Of a DNA stretch of 64,000 nt, positions 38,101 to 51,520 are shown piece after piece. Numbering within the stretch: position 1 is the stretch's first letter; every line of letters begins with the position of its first letter. Under the pieces are notes generated by a model. It was not told the DNA's origin. It saw only the letters and a list, made by a program, of their open reading frames with translations, and did not search any database. A program made the position numbers and the translations under genes. Location of the stretch: NCBI GenBank assembly GCA_037013685.1, contig CM072894.1, positions 14,147,449 to 14,211,448 on the forward strand. Reading direction: 5' to 3'. This DNA comes from Acridotheres tristis (taxonomy: Eukaryota > Chordata > Aves > Passeriformes > Sturnidae).

Positions 38101-38869
38101 TGGAAAAGTTAAAAAAAGGGTTCATCTTATTAAATGTTAAACAAAAATTGTAAAATGCAAAGATTGATCAAATTAAAAAATTTTGAAACAATGGTGCTGT
38201 AAACAAACATAAACTGAATCACAGTTTTAAGAGATGATACATAATTTAAAGTTAGCTGCAACTCCTATGCCACCATAATTTTTAAGGTAAAGACATATTT
38301 GAAGTGATAAGTCACCAAATTCAAAGAATACTTCCCAGTAAATTTTGAGACTAAACCACTACTTCACAATTTTTTTATATCAGTTCTCTGCATGCATTTT
38401 AATCAGGAATATTATTTCAGTAGCAAAATATGGTAAGCAAAATCAAGTTTCTGTTGTGATCAAAAGATCACCCATACATTACTCGAGTCCATGAGTTTTG
38501 TTTGTAAAGGTTTTGTCTTTATTAAATAGTTCTTGCCAAACAAAGAAAATGCTACCTTAAGCTCATGAAGGGTGAATCCTTCAGCAATTACCAGCAGATT
38601 GCCCCCATGTATCCATCAGGTTTACCTTGGTTTGCTTTGTTTAACCTGCCCCACACATCATCTGATTGTTGGTATTTCAAAATAGGAGGCGGAAAATGGG
38701 GAAATCCTTTACACTGATTTTGAATCACAAACGTCTGAAACTGGCATGAAATGTAAGGTGTTTTATCACATTTCTCAGCAGTCCCTAAAAGCAATGACAA
38801 TGTTAGTGCCAAATGGTTCTGTAACCAGCAGGAACATTGTAAACTCAGTGAATTAAATCACTTGGGCAT
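29176..38869. other. Non-coding AT-rich DNA, no gene seen
   Basis: A long stretch without recognised repeats apart from A-runs (A12 at 30,894-30,905) and a T-run with adjacent C-run near 34,396-34,417. Open frames reach 111 codons (34,367-34,702 minus, with two hydrophobic stretches, unrecognised), 109 codons (29,646-29,975 minus) and 94 codons (30,431-30,715 minus). None has a recognised domain or supporting structure. An octamer-like ATTTGCATAT site occurs at about 35,450. A small GTGATC/GATCAC inverted repeat lies at 38,456-38,471. Confidence 0.65.
30875..30905. other. 8-bp hairpin abutting an A12 run
   Basis: TGCATGCT (30,875-30,882) and AGCATGCA (30,887-30,894) are perfect inverted copies around a four-base loop. 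The last base starts a run of 12 A. The arrangement resembles the 28.5-kb hairpin with T-run in mirror orientation but shares no sequence with it. Confidence 0.5.
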
Positions 38870-39445
38870 TACTTACGCTTGTATTACTGAAGCCTTTATC
38901 TCTTTGCAAGCATTCATTACCACAGTGATTCAAAAATAAAACCAACTTCACAGCCTCCTTTTCAATTTAAAAGAGATTAAATAACTATCTGTTTGAGGAA
39001 CATGCCCTAGCTCCATTGCTATTTGTGCATTCAGAAGCAATTTAAAAGCAATAGAGCAGGCTGGCAGTTGTACAATGTAATAGCTCCTCATTTTGTAATA
39101 CTACCCAGAAGTCTTGATCAAGCAAGCTAAACATTCTTCAGTGATTTTCAGGTATCTGGGTTTACCTGAATCATTGGAAATTTGGATTCAATATCTGCAG
39201 TAGAGACTACTGACAAGATGGAATAGTTTGTGGGGCATGACAGCTCTATCCTGAGCCAATTCTTTTGACATTTCTACAGTTCCAGTGTGGACCTGACAAA
39301 TTAATACCCGAGGCAGGTTGTAACTTTGAAGTTAAATGTGCAATTCTTCCAGTTGAATGTAAAATGTTTCCATGACATAAAGTGCCCGTGAGGCAGCAAT
39401 TCATTTACAAGACTACAAGATAGAAGGTTTAATATCAGTCATGTG
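38870..39445. promoter_or_regulatory. Possible conserved non-coding elements
   Basis: Repeat-free sequence of balanced composition in two parts (about 38,870-39,150 and 39,285-39,445), with several homeobox-like AATTA/ATTAAT motifs, GCAGCAATTCATTTAC-type sequence and three CpG (38,876, 39,309, 39,388). It has no open frame of note. The call rests only on texture and is weak. Confidence 0.18.
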
Positions 39446-42400
39446 AATGACATTTTGATCTTTTCCCATCTTGAACAGAAATAGTTGTAGGGCCTCTTGG
39501 AAATTAGCGGTATGACCATCTTCAAATGCTTTCCTTTTTTATAATTTGGATATCTGATTCTGCTACATGATTAGGAATTCCCTAGTGACAATTTTCCCAG
39601 TGTTCATGAGGAGAACAAATCTTGCTTTTAGAGGCTTCATAGGATGAATAAAATGAATGTCAGCTGTAGGAGGAGGACTGCATGTGAACGCAGTGTGAAA
39701 CCAATGGAGCTCAACTCCTGAGCTCAGAACCCCGACTGTTCTGTCCTGCATGCCATGTTAAGTTTGCACAGTTACAGAAAACAACAGGAAAGCCCAACAA
39801 ACACAGACATCTCTCAGTAATTTCTCCAGAACAGAGCAGGTTTCAGAAAAAAAGCCAATAATTGAGACTGAGATTTTGTGTAGCAGGAATTTTTGGTACA
39901 ATTGTGAGGCTGACCACCCGTTACTTTTATAGCAGTAAGTGTGGACTCGTAAGCACACTGCATATCGTTACATATATATACACATTAATGCATACATATA
40001 TTTATGCATGTATCAGTTTATGAAACCATGAGCCAAGAGATAATCCATCCATGCATTAGAGTTGCACACACAATATCCTCACACAAGAAGTCTGTCATTC
40101 TTTCTGGTGAACAGCCCAAAACCTTTTCTTCAAAGGAAAGGATTGGAGACAGATTCTGAGATGTGAGATTTTTTTGCTTCATTGGGAGCCAGAACTATCT
40201 TATTCTACATTATTTTTTTCACGTCAGCATATCTAAACAGATGTTTCTGATGGTTTTGCATTTGCAAAATTTAGGAATTCAGTAAAAGTGAATTGTTATG
40301 CTGTTCTGCATATACTGATGCTCTCTTCTAAAATAATCCATTACACCTATAGTTCTTTTTACAGTATGAAGTAGAATTATAAGCCACTGAAATGAAAGGA
40401 AAATTCTCAATAAATACAGAATTTCATTAATTGTGCTAGAAACAATGTGAAAGACATCTCAGAACAGAATCAGATGTAAGGAATAAGTTAAAATGAAACA
40501 AAAGCTCTTCCATTTCCCTTTGTCAACCACAGTTTAGTTTGTAAGTAAGTTTGGGAGTAATAGAATTGAATTCAAGTTACCTGACAACTGTGCAGGTAAA
40601 TTCTGACATACATATATATGCGGCTTATGAATGACAGTATGACCTATTTTATTTATTAACTAGCCACTTTATTTATTACCTTGCTGTTCTAATTTTGAAG
40701 CGACAAGAAGAGGCAACCCATTAAATTCAATTTTTGGTTCACAAATTGCACGTGCATCACAACTCCATAGCCAGATTGGTTCTTTACTCAAGCAGTGTTT
40801 AGTACTGAGAACTTTCTGTGAAAATCGTGGCTGCTGGCATCAGAGCCTGCCCCAGTCTGTCAAGAAATGAGAGGACAAGGAAACCTGCACATCAGCAACC
40901 ATGTTCAACAGTAGTGCCAGATGTGAAGCTCTTGTTAACACTGAGTGAGATCCTGGCCCTGAGGAAATCAATGACCCCAGACAGGTCCAATCCCCTGAGA
41001 CTTGCCTATAACACAAGGATGCTGTTAAATGTGTTAGCACTGATGTGCAGCTGAGGAACAGAAAGCCTCAGAACAGACAAAGCCCCAGTATAGACAAAGC
41101 ATAGACAGACTACTATAGCAGGGCAGTAAGCTGCATTTTAAAATATATTTGAATCAATTGCTATCAAATAATATTGTCAGCTCATATTCTATTGCCAGTT
41201 ATGTTAAGGCATTGTCCTGAAAATGGTTGGTTGGATATAATAAATCCTAGTGACCCTAAATTTCTACTTTATTACGTCATGATGAGTCTTAAAGAATAAT
41301 CTTAGGGCAATCTCTCCTTTTGCATTTAGCCTTAGAGTTATTTTGTCTCTTTCATATTTATGAAGCAGAAGAAAGTAATGGAGCAGATGGTCATGGCAGA
41401 GCACTGATTGCAAATAGGAAACCTGTATCGAAATGCACACAGAATAGATTAGCAAAGAGCACTGACCCTCTGATCAGGAATTCCAAACTCGTGTAAAAGG
41501 GGAGCCTGTGAATCTTCGTGGATATTTCAGACAAAGTGAGAACAGGTGAAGTTGCCACCAGGAGTCCAGTAGCAGCACTACCCAGAGAGAAGGAAGCAAA
41601 TATTTTTCTGGTGTTGGGGAGAGGCTGCACCACCTCCCTTGTCCCATTTCTATCATCCACAAGGAAGTGCACACATAAGCCATGTCATTTTGTAAGAACA
41701 TGTATTGCAGCATCTGAAAGGTTGAATGTAGTAAATATTTTATTTGAATTCACAGATAATTTTTTTCCTTTCAAAAGTAAGATATAAATGCGGATAAGGG
41801 CTGCAACATGAGGAAGAGTCTAGAATAGATCCGTGAGAGTTCCTTACCTTCTAGAGGTGTTTCTGTATCTGTGACAAGCCAGAGAAATTCAGAATTAATG
41901 ATTACAAGTCACATTTCCGGTATTATTCCTTCTCTAAAAATCTTTTAATTATTTCTGGATCTTGAAACATGCCAGAATTTTTTTGGCACCTACTGGTTAA
42001 TTATATATTCAGGTGTCTGCATACTACTGTATCACTTCCAAAGATATTTGGCCATGCCAGAAACTCTGTGGAAAATACTATAAGATAAAGCAGCTAAAAA
42101 TTACTGGGAAGTAGACTTTAAAAAGCAAGCCAATGTATTCAACTTTGAGCATGTATTCTTGGAGTTTAAAGCAGAAAGGAGCACCAGATACTGCTGTCTC
42201 ATGACCTGCTAAGCACCTGTTAACCCAGTGTTCTGACAATTACTAATGTCTGACTTTAATTACAGCCTATCCTGCTGCAGATCATCAGTTCTGTATTTGA
42301 AGGAAAAGTGTAACTATAAGTACACAACGCTCAAAAGCAACTCATTCTAGTTGTTCATTTGGTAACATCTAATGTTCATCTAAGGTTGATCTAGCATGCC

Positions 42401-42499
42401 TCATTTAAATTTCCCCGGCTTCAGCTTGCAAGCACTTACTCTTCTTATGGATTTTCCATAAAGTTAAAGAATCTGCAATATGCATTTCTTCCTTTTATG
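39446..42499. other. Non-coding DNA, no gene seen
   Basis: Contains a decayed TA/CA patch at about 39,968-40,012. Frames at 41,264-41,787 overlap on both strands (63 and 93 codons minus, 79 minus, 89 plus) in a locally GC-richer stretch and are unrecognised. The pair at 40,818-41,054 plus and 40,840-41,040 minus is of the same kind. Confidence 0.65.
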
Positions 42500-42715
42500 T
42501 GGCAGATATTTGTGCACAGTATTCAGGTCACCTCTTCTCAGTGAATGTACTGAATTCATTGCCTCTTAAGTTCAAAAACTTTTTTAAAATATACATTCTT
42601 CTTGAGTGTCACTGCTTTCCAAGATTTAGTCTATTACTCTGGGCTGGGGTTTGCATTCATGGTCCCTGAACATATTTTGCCATTAACTCTATCTGAATAT
42701 ACTTTGCTTGAACTT
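42500..42715 (-). mobile_element. Probable ancient CR1-type LINE remnant
   Basis: On the plus strand the order GATATTTGTGCACAGTATTC, AGGTCACCTCTTCTCAGTGA, then GAGTGTCACTGCTTTCCAAG with GATTTAGTC, a short gap, GTTTGCATTC and finally TTTGCTTG resembles the reverse-complemented 3' UTR of the older CR1 families known from turtles and crocodilians. The likeness is by eye from blocks in the right order and spacing, with many substitutions. If correct, this is a much older insertion than the avian CR1 tails in the window. No coding part is recognised. Confidence 0.42.
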
Positions 42716-45107
42716 TCCCTCACAGACATGAGTAGCTAAGCACCTGCTTGGAAAAACATCTTTTCCAGAGGTTATTTAGACTAGCTTGACATTTCAATGT
42801 GTGCCTAAGATTGCCTTTAGCCAGAGAAGGGCTGTGGCTGCCTGTTTCCTAATACAGAACAGAATGATTTGTCGAGCTCTGCCTTTCCTGAATAATTTTT
42901 ATTAAGTTTTCCTGCCTGCTTTGAGTAATCTAGCAAGAGAGATCATTCTTGTTTCTGCCCCTTTTAACATTTTCCAACTTATTAACTTTTTTGCTTCATC
43001 AATTATGTTTTCATACTCAACAGATATTATTTTTAAATTGCCTCTTTTTAAAGATATTTTTAATTCACACAGGAAAGCAAATGCTCTATTTTTGTTTTCT
43101 TTGAATAAATATTTCTTCTTTTTTTTTGTTTTTCTCAGATGTGAAATAATAAACACTCATGTGCATATAGATGAGTGTACCTCAACTCACAATATGATCA
43201 TTTACTCACATATTCTTCTGAAAATTTTAGTACTACCCACAAATAGTAAAAGGCTGATATTAAAAATATCTTTTAAAATAAACAGGAACACCTCATAAAC
43301 ATTAAAGTTTTAATGACAATATAATAGATTCCTGAGCTGTTTAAATAAGAAAACCTTTTAAAGAGAATATTTGTTTAACAGAAGTCAAGCACCTGCTTTA
43401 TCATTCATAAAAATTAAATCAGTCAATATAAGAATGGAATAAGTCAATATAACTGTGTGCAATGCACAAATAAGGCAAACTCAAATAACTGTTTACAAAG
43501 TCAAGTATTACGCTCTCTAACCATAAATTTCCTAAGATTTTTCTCCTCTGCATTAAAGTTTCAGCCTTTGAAGTTCAATTTAAGAAGGAGATGAAGGGGC
43601 ATTCATTTTGAGATTAGACAGGGAATGATTTTATGAATGAACACAAGTCCATGCCTCTTAACTTGGAAGGTTTCATTGTGTGCTTCACTAGGCTTTTGTT
43701 GGAGTTTTGGTTTGGGCATTTGTTTCTTTATTTTGCAAAATTTCTTATTCTGAAAACTAGTAATATAATGTGGGTGGAGAACAACACCCTCTTTCTCCAG
43801 TTCCCACAGAAAAACTGCAGGGATTAAGGGACATCTGTGAAGGGAAACCAATGTCCTGTCTCCTGGGGTTCTTTTTAACTGACACCCACTTAAATTTTCC
43901 TTAGGCTGACAGAGAGCAAATAAACACTAAAACTTCTGGGTATTTTTCTCTGTAAATAAAGGAACTTCCATAGATACTTTGGTTGAAACCCTGCCTATTC
44001 ATTTTGTAAAGCTCTTTCACAGCCCACTGCGGATAATGATGTAATTATGGTCATTTTAAGGCTACATTTTCTGCATAATAAACTAGCAATTATGTGATTA
44101 GAAAAATTTTGGGGACAAATATTAAGTATACAATAGACAAGTCAGGTCAGATAGCAATAATGGACCAGAACTTCTGTAGTTCCAAAACAAAACATATCTA
44201 AAGGCAGTGCATGTGCAAAACATTTAAAACCGGGCTTTCTCATTTTCTTTTAATAAGATAAAACCATAGAAGACGTTAATTTGGGTTGAAAATTGCTTTC
44301 TTGTTTTGTGCATTTATTTTTACGATTATTCTAGTTTTCTACTAATGTAAATTTGGCATACCAGGTGATACAATTGTGAAATCCATTTTTAATTCGACTC
44401 ATTTGGAGGGGAGGAAATGTATCCAGTCTAGAGGAGTATAGATGACTTATTGCAGTGTGAGAACTTTCCCAAAAAGCTAAATTCACAGAAATATGGAAAG
44501 AACCTGAAGCACCTTTCAGGTCCAGTGGGAACTCAGCTGTCTCTACATTCTTTGGTCTTCAGTCAAGGATTTGTTGGACATGGAATCATTATTCTCATGT
44601 GACTGTAGCCCACAGTAAAGTCTTCAGGGCAGGAAAGTTATAAAGATGGAAGCTGGAAATAAAATCAGACTCTCATAGTGTGGGAAAACACTAAAATAAA
44701 ACATTATAAGTTTCATATTTGGGGATAACATTCGATTGATCAATTGGTAATAACAGGGGAACCAGGGGAACTGAAGAAAGTGACCCAGATTTGGAACTGA
44801 GGTAAATGTGTTAAAGGAAACAGAAAAGCAGACCCATAGCCACCTAAAGTGGAAAGGGGTAACTCAAGTGTAGGGTATTTTATTTAGGATCCAGTATCTG
44901 TGGCATGAAAAACCTAGCACAGGCTTGTCTGGAGAGTCTGGCAGGAGAACAGAGATGTTAGCGGCTGTAAAGAGGGTGCAGGGTCCTGGGGAATGTCTCC
45001 ACCCCATCAGAAGTGACAGTGCACCTGTGGCATCCCCGTGATGACAGTGCCTTCTTTTGGTGCTGCTGGAAGAAACAGAGAATGAAGTGTATGGCCAAGG
45101 GCAACGG
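42716..45107. other. Non-coding AT-rich DNA, no gene seen
   Basis: The 125-codon plus frame at 42,921-43,298 is Phe/Ile/Asn/Lys-rich and overlaps an 84-codon minus frame. I take it as chance in AT-rich DNA. Part of the stretch just downstream of 42,715 may be an extension of the old LINE. The patch at 44,030-44,110 is dense in homeodomain-type TAAT sites, with GATAATGATGTAATTATGG and AATTATGTGATTAG. Confidence 0.6.
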
Positions 45108-45133
45108 GGGCAGGAGAGCCCCAGCTCCTGCCC
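45108..45133. other. GC-rich 9-bp hairpin
   Basis: GGGCAGGAG (45,108-45,116) and CTCCTGCCC (45,125-45,133) are perfect inverted copies around an eight-base loop, inside a locally GC-richer patch. No gene context is visible. Confidence 0.5.
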
Positions 45134-48100
45134 AGGAAAGTCCCTGATACTGCTGTGGTGGAACCAGCAAAGGTTATTGTTGGAAAAGTTTCTGTGCAGG
45201 TACGTTAGAACAGAGATAATCTCTGTATTTTGGGGTTATTTTACTTTCAAATTAGAAGAGTAAGCAACATGTGTAGGAAGAGTAACCTGAACCGATTTTA
45301 TTTAGATATTGTTAGCAGCCCACTTTCATGAATTCTCCGGTCACTATTACACACCAGTGACCACAGTACCCAAAAGGCAGTGTATGTAAACATTTGGAAG
45401 GGCAGTTATATAAATCCAAATTCCCTTTTCTGACCCTGCACCATAATAACAAACATGATAATTTTATAATCCAACTGTTTTTAAAAACCCTTTCATGGAT
45501 ATTTTAAGGATGTGTTTATGAGAAACTGGCATTTACACAAACATTTTTGTCAATAAAAATCATACCAACTTCAATGTCAATGAAAATATACTATCCTGTA
45601 TCTTGGGATTTGCCTGTGTCCTGGGAAGTGCCCCTAGATCTGTTCTGCTGTAAAAAAATTCTGGCCTGGATCTCAAGCTGTATTTGATGGTTATGTTTCC
45701 CATTTGTGACAGAAACGGATGACTTTCCTACCATACACATTTGTGAGTTCGTGAACTATGAGAGGAAGTTTTCATATTGTGAGCATCTGGTTTTTTTTCT
45801 TCTCATTCAGCTGCACAACTACAGCTGGTAAAGACATGAACTGAGCTGTTAGTCATTTCTGAAATAAAAATAGACACAGTCTATGGCTTTCAATTTTGGC
45901 TATGAGCCCTTAAGGCATTTTATTCCACTACATTTTATTACATTAACTTACCTAATTACAGGATTCTTATTAAGGGAAATATTTTAAAAGAATACAAGAA
46001 AAAGCACAATCTATTTTTTTTTTTATTAACTAAAAGGCCTTTTTAATTGACTGTCTTCCAAAAAGAACAAATTTTTTGACTCTTCAATCATTGACCAACC
46101 AACACATTACAGACAAAATGTATGGATCCAAACAGTTGAAAAACTGGCACACGTCTTGATCTTTTTACAGGAAGCTCTGATTTCTGGAAGTCATTTAATG
46201 TAATGATGTAACAGATCAGGTGTGGCCTGTGATCTCTCCTATAGATTTAGTGCTAAGCAGTACAAAAATATATAAGGAAAAAGAATTGAATAAATACTTA
46301 TTATGAGAAATTTTATTTGAGAGCCAGTTTCAACACAGGAAATAGAAGTTTAGGCGTTCTTATGAGAAAATACATGGAAAAAATGCTGGGGATCTCCCAA
46401 GTGAAAAACGTAGGAGCCAGTAGTGGGATCAAGGACAACGACTTTATTTTCTCTGTGACTACTTCACAGTTAATAGTTTTCCAAGGCTACTCTATGCTGC
46501 ATTTAATTTTCAACATTTCTTTAATTCAATCTACTGAAAAAGCAAACCAATTTCAGGTGACTGCAGGTGACCTAGGTGTTTCTTTTTTCAGTATACTTCT
46601 CACCACCAGGAGCTCTTGTGGTATGAGTATTTTTACAAAGTTTTACAGTGATAAGTGAGCTCTCCAGTCCACATCAACATCTTCAAGCAGTCCCTAAGAC
46701 AGCTCATGAGGTCCCATGACAGCAAGCACTGGCGATATTCCTGTAAACACACTTTGACACGAAGATATCATATACCAGTAATTACAGTCAGTCTGTCTTT
46801 GGACAAGATCAGCTAATGAACCATCAATAATGGCTTGTTGAAAACAAACCTCATGACGAGAGGTGATGCTGAACTGTGAAGAAATGCTCAAAGATTGTTT
46901 TGCAGACATAGTGCAGTCCTTTTAATGGCACACTTTTATGACTAAGTGGTTGATACACCATTGAAAATGTCATTCAAGTAAGGTGTTCTGCTGTATCAGA
47001 CTGGCAATGGGACCTGTCCCTCCCTGCCAGATGGTGGCTTCATCCTGCATATGTGTCTTCTCTCACTCCATGGAAAATAGCAACACATCTGGCCATAAAA
47101 CGGAGCTTTTAGAAAGCACTGATAGAGAGCAGAGGAGTATGGTCCCCTAGCCACTTGCCTTCCAGTAAGCCCTTCCCTATATCTCCACCTTCTCTTCCTC
47201 TCTGTAAAACTTAGGAAGAGGTTTAAGGCTGGTAGAAGAAATCCTTACATAGGGCAAAAGTTCACCTTTGCAGAAGACAGAGCTTTGCTGGAATAATCTC
47301 AGACTAAAGAACAAATCTGAACAAAACAGAACAGCCACTGCAGAGATTCCTGCTGCATGACCTGTCTTTTCTCATACAGGTGCAGTAGAATAGACCTGTG
47401 TCATTTAAAAGGAAAAAAAAAAAAAAAGAAACTATAAACTCACAAGTATTATTTTTTTCCATTAGAGACAGAATGAAAAAAAATTACCAGTATGTGATAA
47501 ATATTATGTGACTTAGTACATTACTTACTCTGACTTTTCTATTTAATGTGTCATCTGTTTTGCAAATTCATCTCATAAGAGAAAATGGACATAGAAATGT
47601 TTTTCTGTAACATTTTCCCATAAGTGTGTTAAATGCTGTTTCTAGTTACAAAATGTGAGCGAGACACAGTGTGTGAGAAGTCATCACAGGAGTGCAACGG
47701 GAACTTTGACCAAGAGGAGAGCATGGCAATCATTTCTGTGCCCTGGCAAGGATCAGCTGTCCTCCCTAATCCTGATCTTTCTCATTCTGCTCTTCCTACC
47801 CCACTTCCTACTCTCCTACTGTTCTCTTGTTTTGAATTTCAACATGCTCATCTTGTTTAACAATTCCTCCCTCTCCTGGAGATTGGAGTTAACTTAGATC
47901 ACCATCCTCAAATATCTTCTCTTGAAATATACTTTTTTGTGAGATGCTTTCAAATGGGAAATCATAAGAAGCTGTATCAGAATAAGAGGGCAGAATATAT
48001 CTGACAATAGGTAATTTTTACGAGTTATCATGTACTGTAGATAAGAAAAGAAGAATTGATTAAGTTTTGCTCTACTAGGGAAGGATATTTTGCTGATTAT

Positions 48101-51100
48101 TTAGTTGCCCCCTATCTGCTTACAGGAAGATAATAATACACCTATAATACTTAACTTCCTATGTTGAAGAAATTAATAGTCATTCATGCACATTTCCAAA
48201 CCAACACACATCACCATTTGGAGGTTCTTGATGCTGACACCTCTGCCCAGACCTGTGAAACAAATGACACCTATGCACTTTTGAGGAGATTTTTTCTTTT
48301 GTCTTTTAGCAAGAGCAAGTTGCTTCTGTTCTCCTAGCTCTGGCAAAAAAAGAAGTACATGCAACCTATTTCTTTAGCTGATACATAAACTCAGTACAGA
48401 AGATAGGGAAACTGCTGGTGTCCTATGTATAGCAATAAAGATTCATTAACAAAATTCACTTTTTTGGAAAGATGTGCATGAATAGCAATGGTGCTATTTT
48501 TCTGTACAGTGTTGTCAGGTAATGGAAAGGAGAAGCTGGGTGGTGTTGATGCACTACAGGAAACAGTGGGGAAGAAAAGGGTGATGGACAGAAAACTGAT
48601 GCTACTGTAGCTGTGATTAAATGAGAAGAAAATATGCAAAATCAGAGGTATTTCCTCTGATACATCTGCCTCTATGGCTCCTAAGACTGGAGCATCTGCA
48701 CAAACTCTCCTGCTTTTACTATGAAGATTGCAACAGCTGCTGTGAGAATTACTTTATTTTCTTGTAGTGCAAATTGTTATTCAGCCCAGTATTTCTACCG
48801 AGTATTATGGAAGATTTGAATGCCCACACAGATTAAACAGATAACATTTTTCTGCATATTTATCAGCACAGTGTACAATGGTATAATGAATGTGTTGAGC
48901 TTCTTTTTGAACATCAACTCTGGTGTTGCAACTCAAAGCCTAATAAAGAAAACTCAAGCAAACATTTCCTGAGGTTTTGAAAAAGTCCAGCTGTCTTTTC
49001 TAAAGTTGAACTGTTCCTTTCCTTTAGCCTTTACCACACTCTTGATGAAGACTGAGACCCTGGAATTGCAAAGGTACCTCTTGGTACTATGGGTGAGCCC
49101 CAAGCACCCTAACTCTTCTGTGCAGCACAGTTTGGTCAGGGTATATCAACATATCACATATCTGACCCAAAAGAAATCACACAGAATTTGAACATGAGCC
49201 TGGCTTAACTTTCCCTGTTGAAGTGATCCCTCTTGGGTGTAAAATGTGTCTGTACTACCTGTGGCTTCAGTGGGCCAGCTCCTGAAATCCTGCTAAGAAT
49301 ACAACAATAGCCTCTAGCTTATGAATTTCTTTGAACAAGATAGATTTCTTGGAGGCAAATCGAACCATATCTTCTTTTCCAAAGTGTTTAAGTTTTAGTG
49401 AATCTGGGATACACTAACAGCAATTTTAACTGGGAAGCTAAAGGAGCCCCAACAACCATTTCTAGCTCAGTCAGACAGGAGGCACAATGGCACCTTCAGG
49501 GCCACCAACAGAATTGCTTCAGAACCTGTGGAGAAACCAGATGACTCTATATATGGGAGAAATCTTTGCAATTTTAACTTTCTGTGCTTGGAGAAGAATC
49601 TGCACTGGAGCTAGTACACTTGTAGCATCCCCCTTTTAAAAAAAACTTATGTTGCTAAAAGGTATCTCAAGTTCAGGAGCAGAAAATAAATGACTAAATG
49701 GATCAGTGAATGAGAAATGAAATTGGTTTTGGAGTAACTGATCTCTTTTTCTCATTGACTAGCTAAGTAAAAGGCACTGAACATGACAGACTTCTCTCAA
49801 ACTACAAAACAGAATATAGAGCATGCAAAGGTTCCAGGAAATATTTGGTCATGCTCTGATTCCTTCTAAAAGAGCACAGACTGGTGAAAAGATCACTCCT
49901 TGATTAGTGGAGAATTTTATCACTTTTTGGATTAAATTTCAATTTAATTAGTTGGTTTTTTGGTGGTGAATTCTTTATGGCTGTGAATGCCTTACAACAT
50001 GAGGATGATTCTTAGATTCTTGAAAAGAGCTCTGGTGAAAGTAAGAGTTTGCTCCAGATTTCAGAAGAGAAAATCACCTATATTTTGAATGTGCATAATG
50101 TTAATTCTTTTCTTTGAGTTTGCTTTAATTTTGGATTTTAAAAATTAAAATTTATCTTTTTCCACTATATGCTGGCCAATAGATTTTTAGAGCTTCCTAG
50201 TAGGAAACTGAGATGAAAACAATAATTCATCTCCATTTCTTTAAACGTCAATTTCCCCCACCATCCTCTGATAACTCATGCTCTCATATGTGTATCAAGA
50301 GGTCTTAGATTATAAGGAAGGCCCATATCCTAAGAATGTTTGACCTCCATCCCATCTTTGTGGTTTCTATTGGAGAAACTTCTAGACCTGGATATGTAAG
50401 ATGATTTGTTTTAAAAACTCAACAGATGTGGCATTGTCCATCAAAATATAAAACTCTTTTCTTGAAACAGACTCTGGGGAATAGCTCAAATCTTTTACCA
50501 GCTAAAAGTTCTGATATCCACCCTGCACCTCTTTTAGAAAAAAAAAAAGAATGTCTTTTTAATTTTATTAACTGGACCTGCACATCTTTTCAAGTGTGCA
50601 AGTTTATGTTTCTTTCATTAGCATTTTTTCAGGTTTGTTCAAATTAATATGTAAATTTGTATTAGCTCTATAGATCAAGCACATTGAATTGAGTGCTTAA
50701 TTTAAAATTTGACAGGCATTGATTTCTTTTAAAATCTTGTGAAGGTTATCTTCCATATGACTGAAATTTGTATCATTGGTGTTCATTTTTCTTCACTCAA
50801 AACATATTTATCTAGACGAATGTTTTAAGATTATTTAAGATAATTAATTTCCCACCAAAATTCCAGAGGTTCATACACTTTTGAAAGTACATACTGCAAA
50901 AAATTTCATTTGTGAGGCTTGAAATGTTCCTTGAGTAATATAGAAAGGATTTTAATGCAGAAAAAAGTTGGTAAGCTAAATTAAATGGAGCTGCTTTGGG
51001 AGCAAAGGAATACATTTTAATGTTTAGATAAAAAATTCCCTTGAATTTCACAAGATAGAAATGTACAAACATCCCATTTAACATTTGGCTGTATTGTTTC

Positions 51101-51463
51101 TGATATCCTGGATTACTACAGGATGAGAGGCTGAGAAATTATCTCAGGACATATGGAAATTAAAATATCTTGAGAGTCATATGGGAAACGTCTCTGAGAG
51201 CACAGAAATGATTTGCAGGCTGGTGTTACTTCCTGTGGGAAAAGAAAATTTTTTCTACAGGAATTGATCTTACGCTGTGTAATTCCAAAATTTGTTTCCA
51301 AAGTTTTATATATGGCTTGGTAAGTTTTCCAGTGTCTTCTACTGATTCTACTTTTGGCTTTCATACTGATTATAGCATTTCTGTTAGCTAATTCTTTTTC
51401 TTCAGTGAAATTGTTTGGGCTGGTTTGCATTAATTACAAAAGTTATCTTCAAAACATATAATA
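45134..51463. other. Non-coding AT-rich DNA, no gene seen
   Basis: Contains A/T runs (T at about 46,014-46,024; A15 at 47,413-47,427). The 113-codon plus frame at 46,317-46,658 and the pair at 47,633-47,897 are unrecognised. The latter two are two frames of the same stretch. The 104-codon minus frame at 51,116-51,430 is also unrecognised. Confidence 0.65.
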
Positions 51464-51520
51464 AAATGGCTGGACTCTATGATCTTAGAGGTCTTTTCCA
51501 ACCCTAATGATTCTGTGAAT
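51464..51520 (+). mobile_element. CR1 LINE, short 3' end
   Basis: ATGGCTGGACTCTATGATCT, TAGAGGTCTTTTCCAACCC, TAATGATTCTGTGAAT: the plus-strand 3' terminus of a CR1 element with one clear ATTCTGTG octamer at the end. It is the only one of the three clear CR1 tails in this orientation. The rest of the element is absent through 5' truncation. Confidence 0.92.

Noticed and set aside
40818..41054. CR1 fragment in a GC-richer patch containing CTGGCCCTGAGG and GACCCCAGACAGG
   Set aside because: The block order and terminal octamers of CR1 are absent. Only isolated common words match.
42921..43298. 125-codon plus frame
   Set aside because: Composition is dominated by Phe, Ile, Asn, Lys and Ser as expected from AT-rich DNA, it includes a poly-Phe from a T run, no domain is recognised, and an 84-codon minus frame overlaps it.
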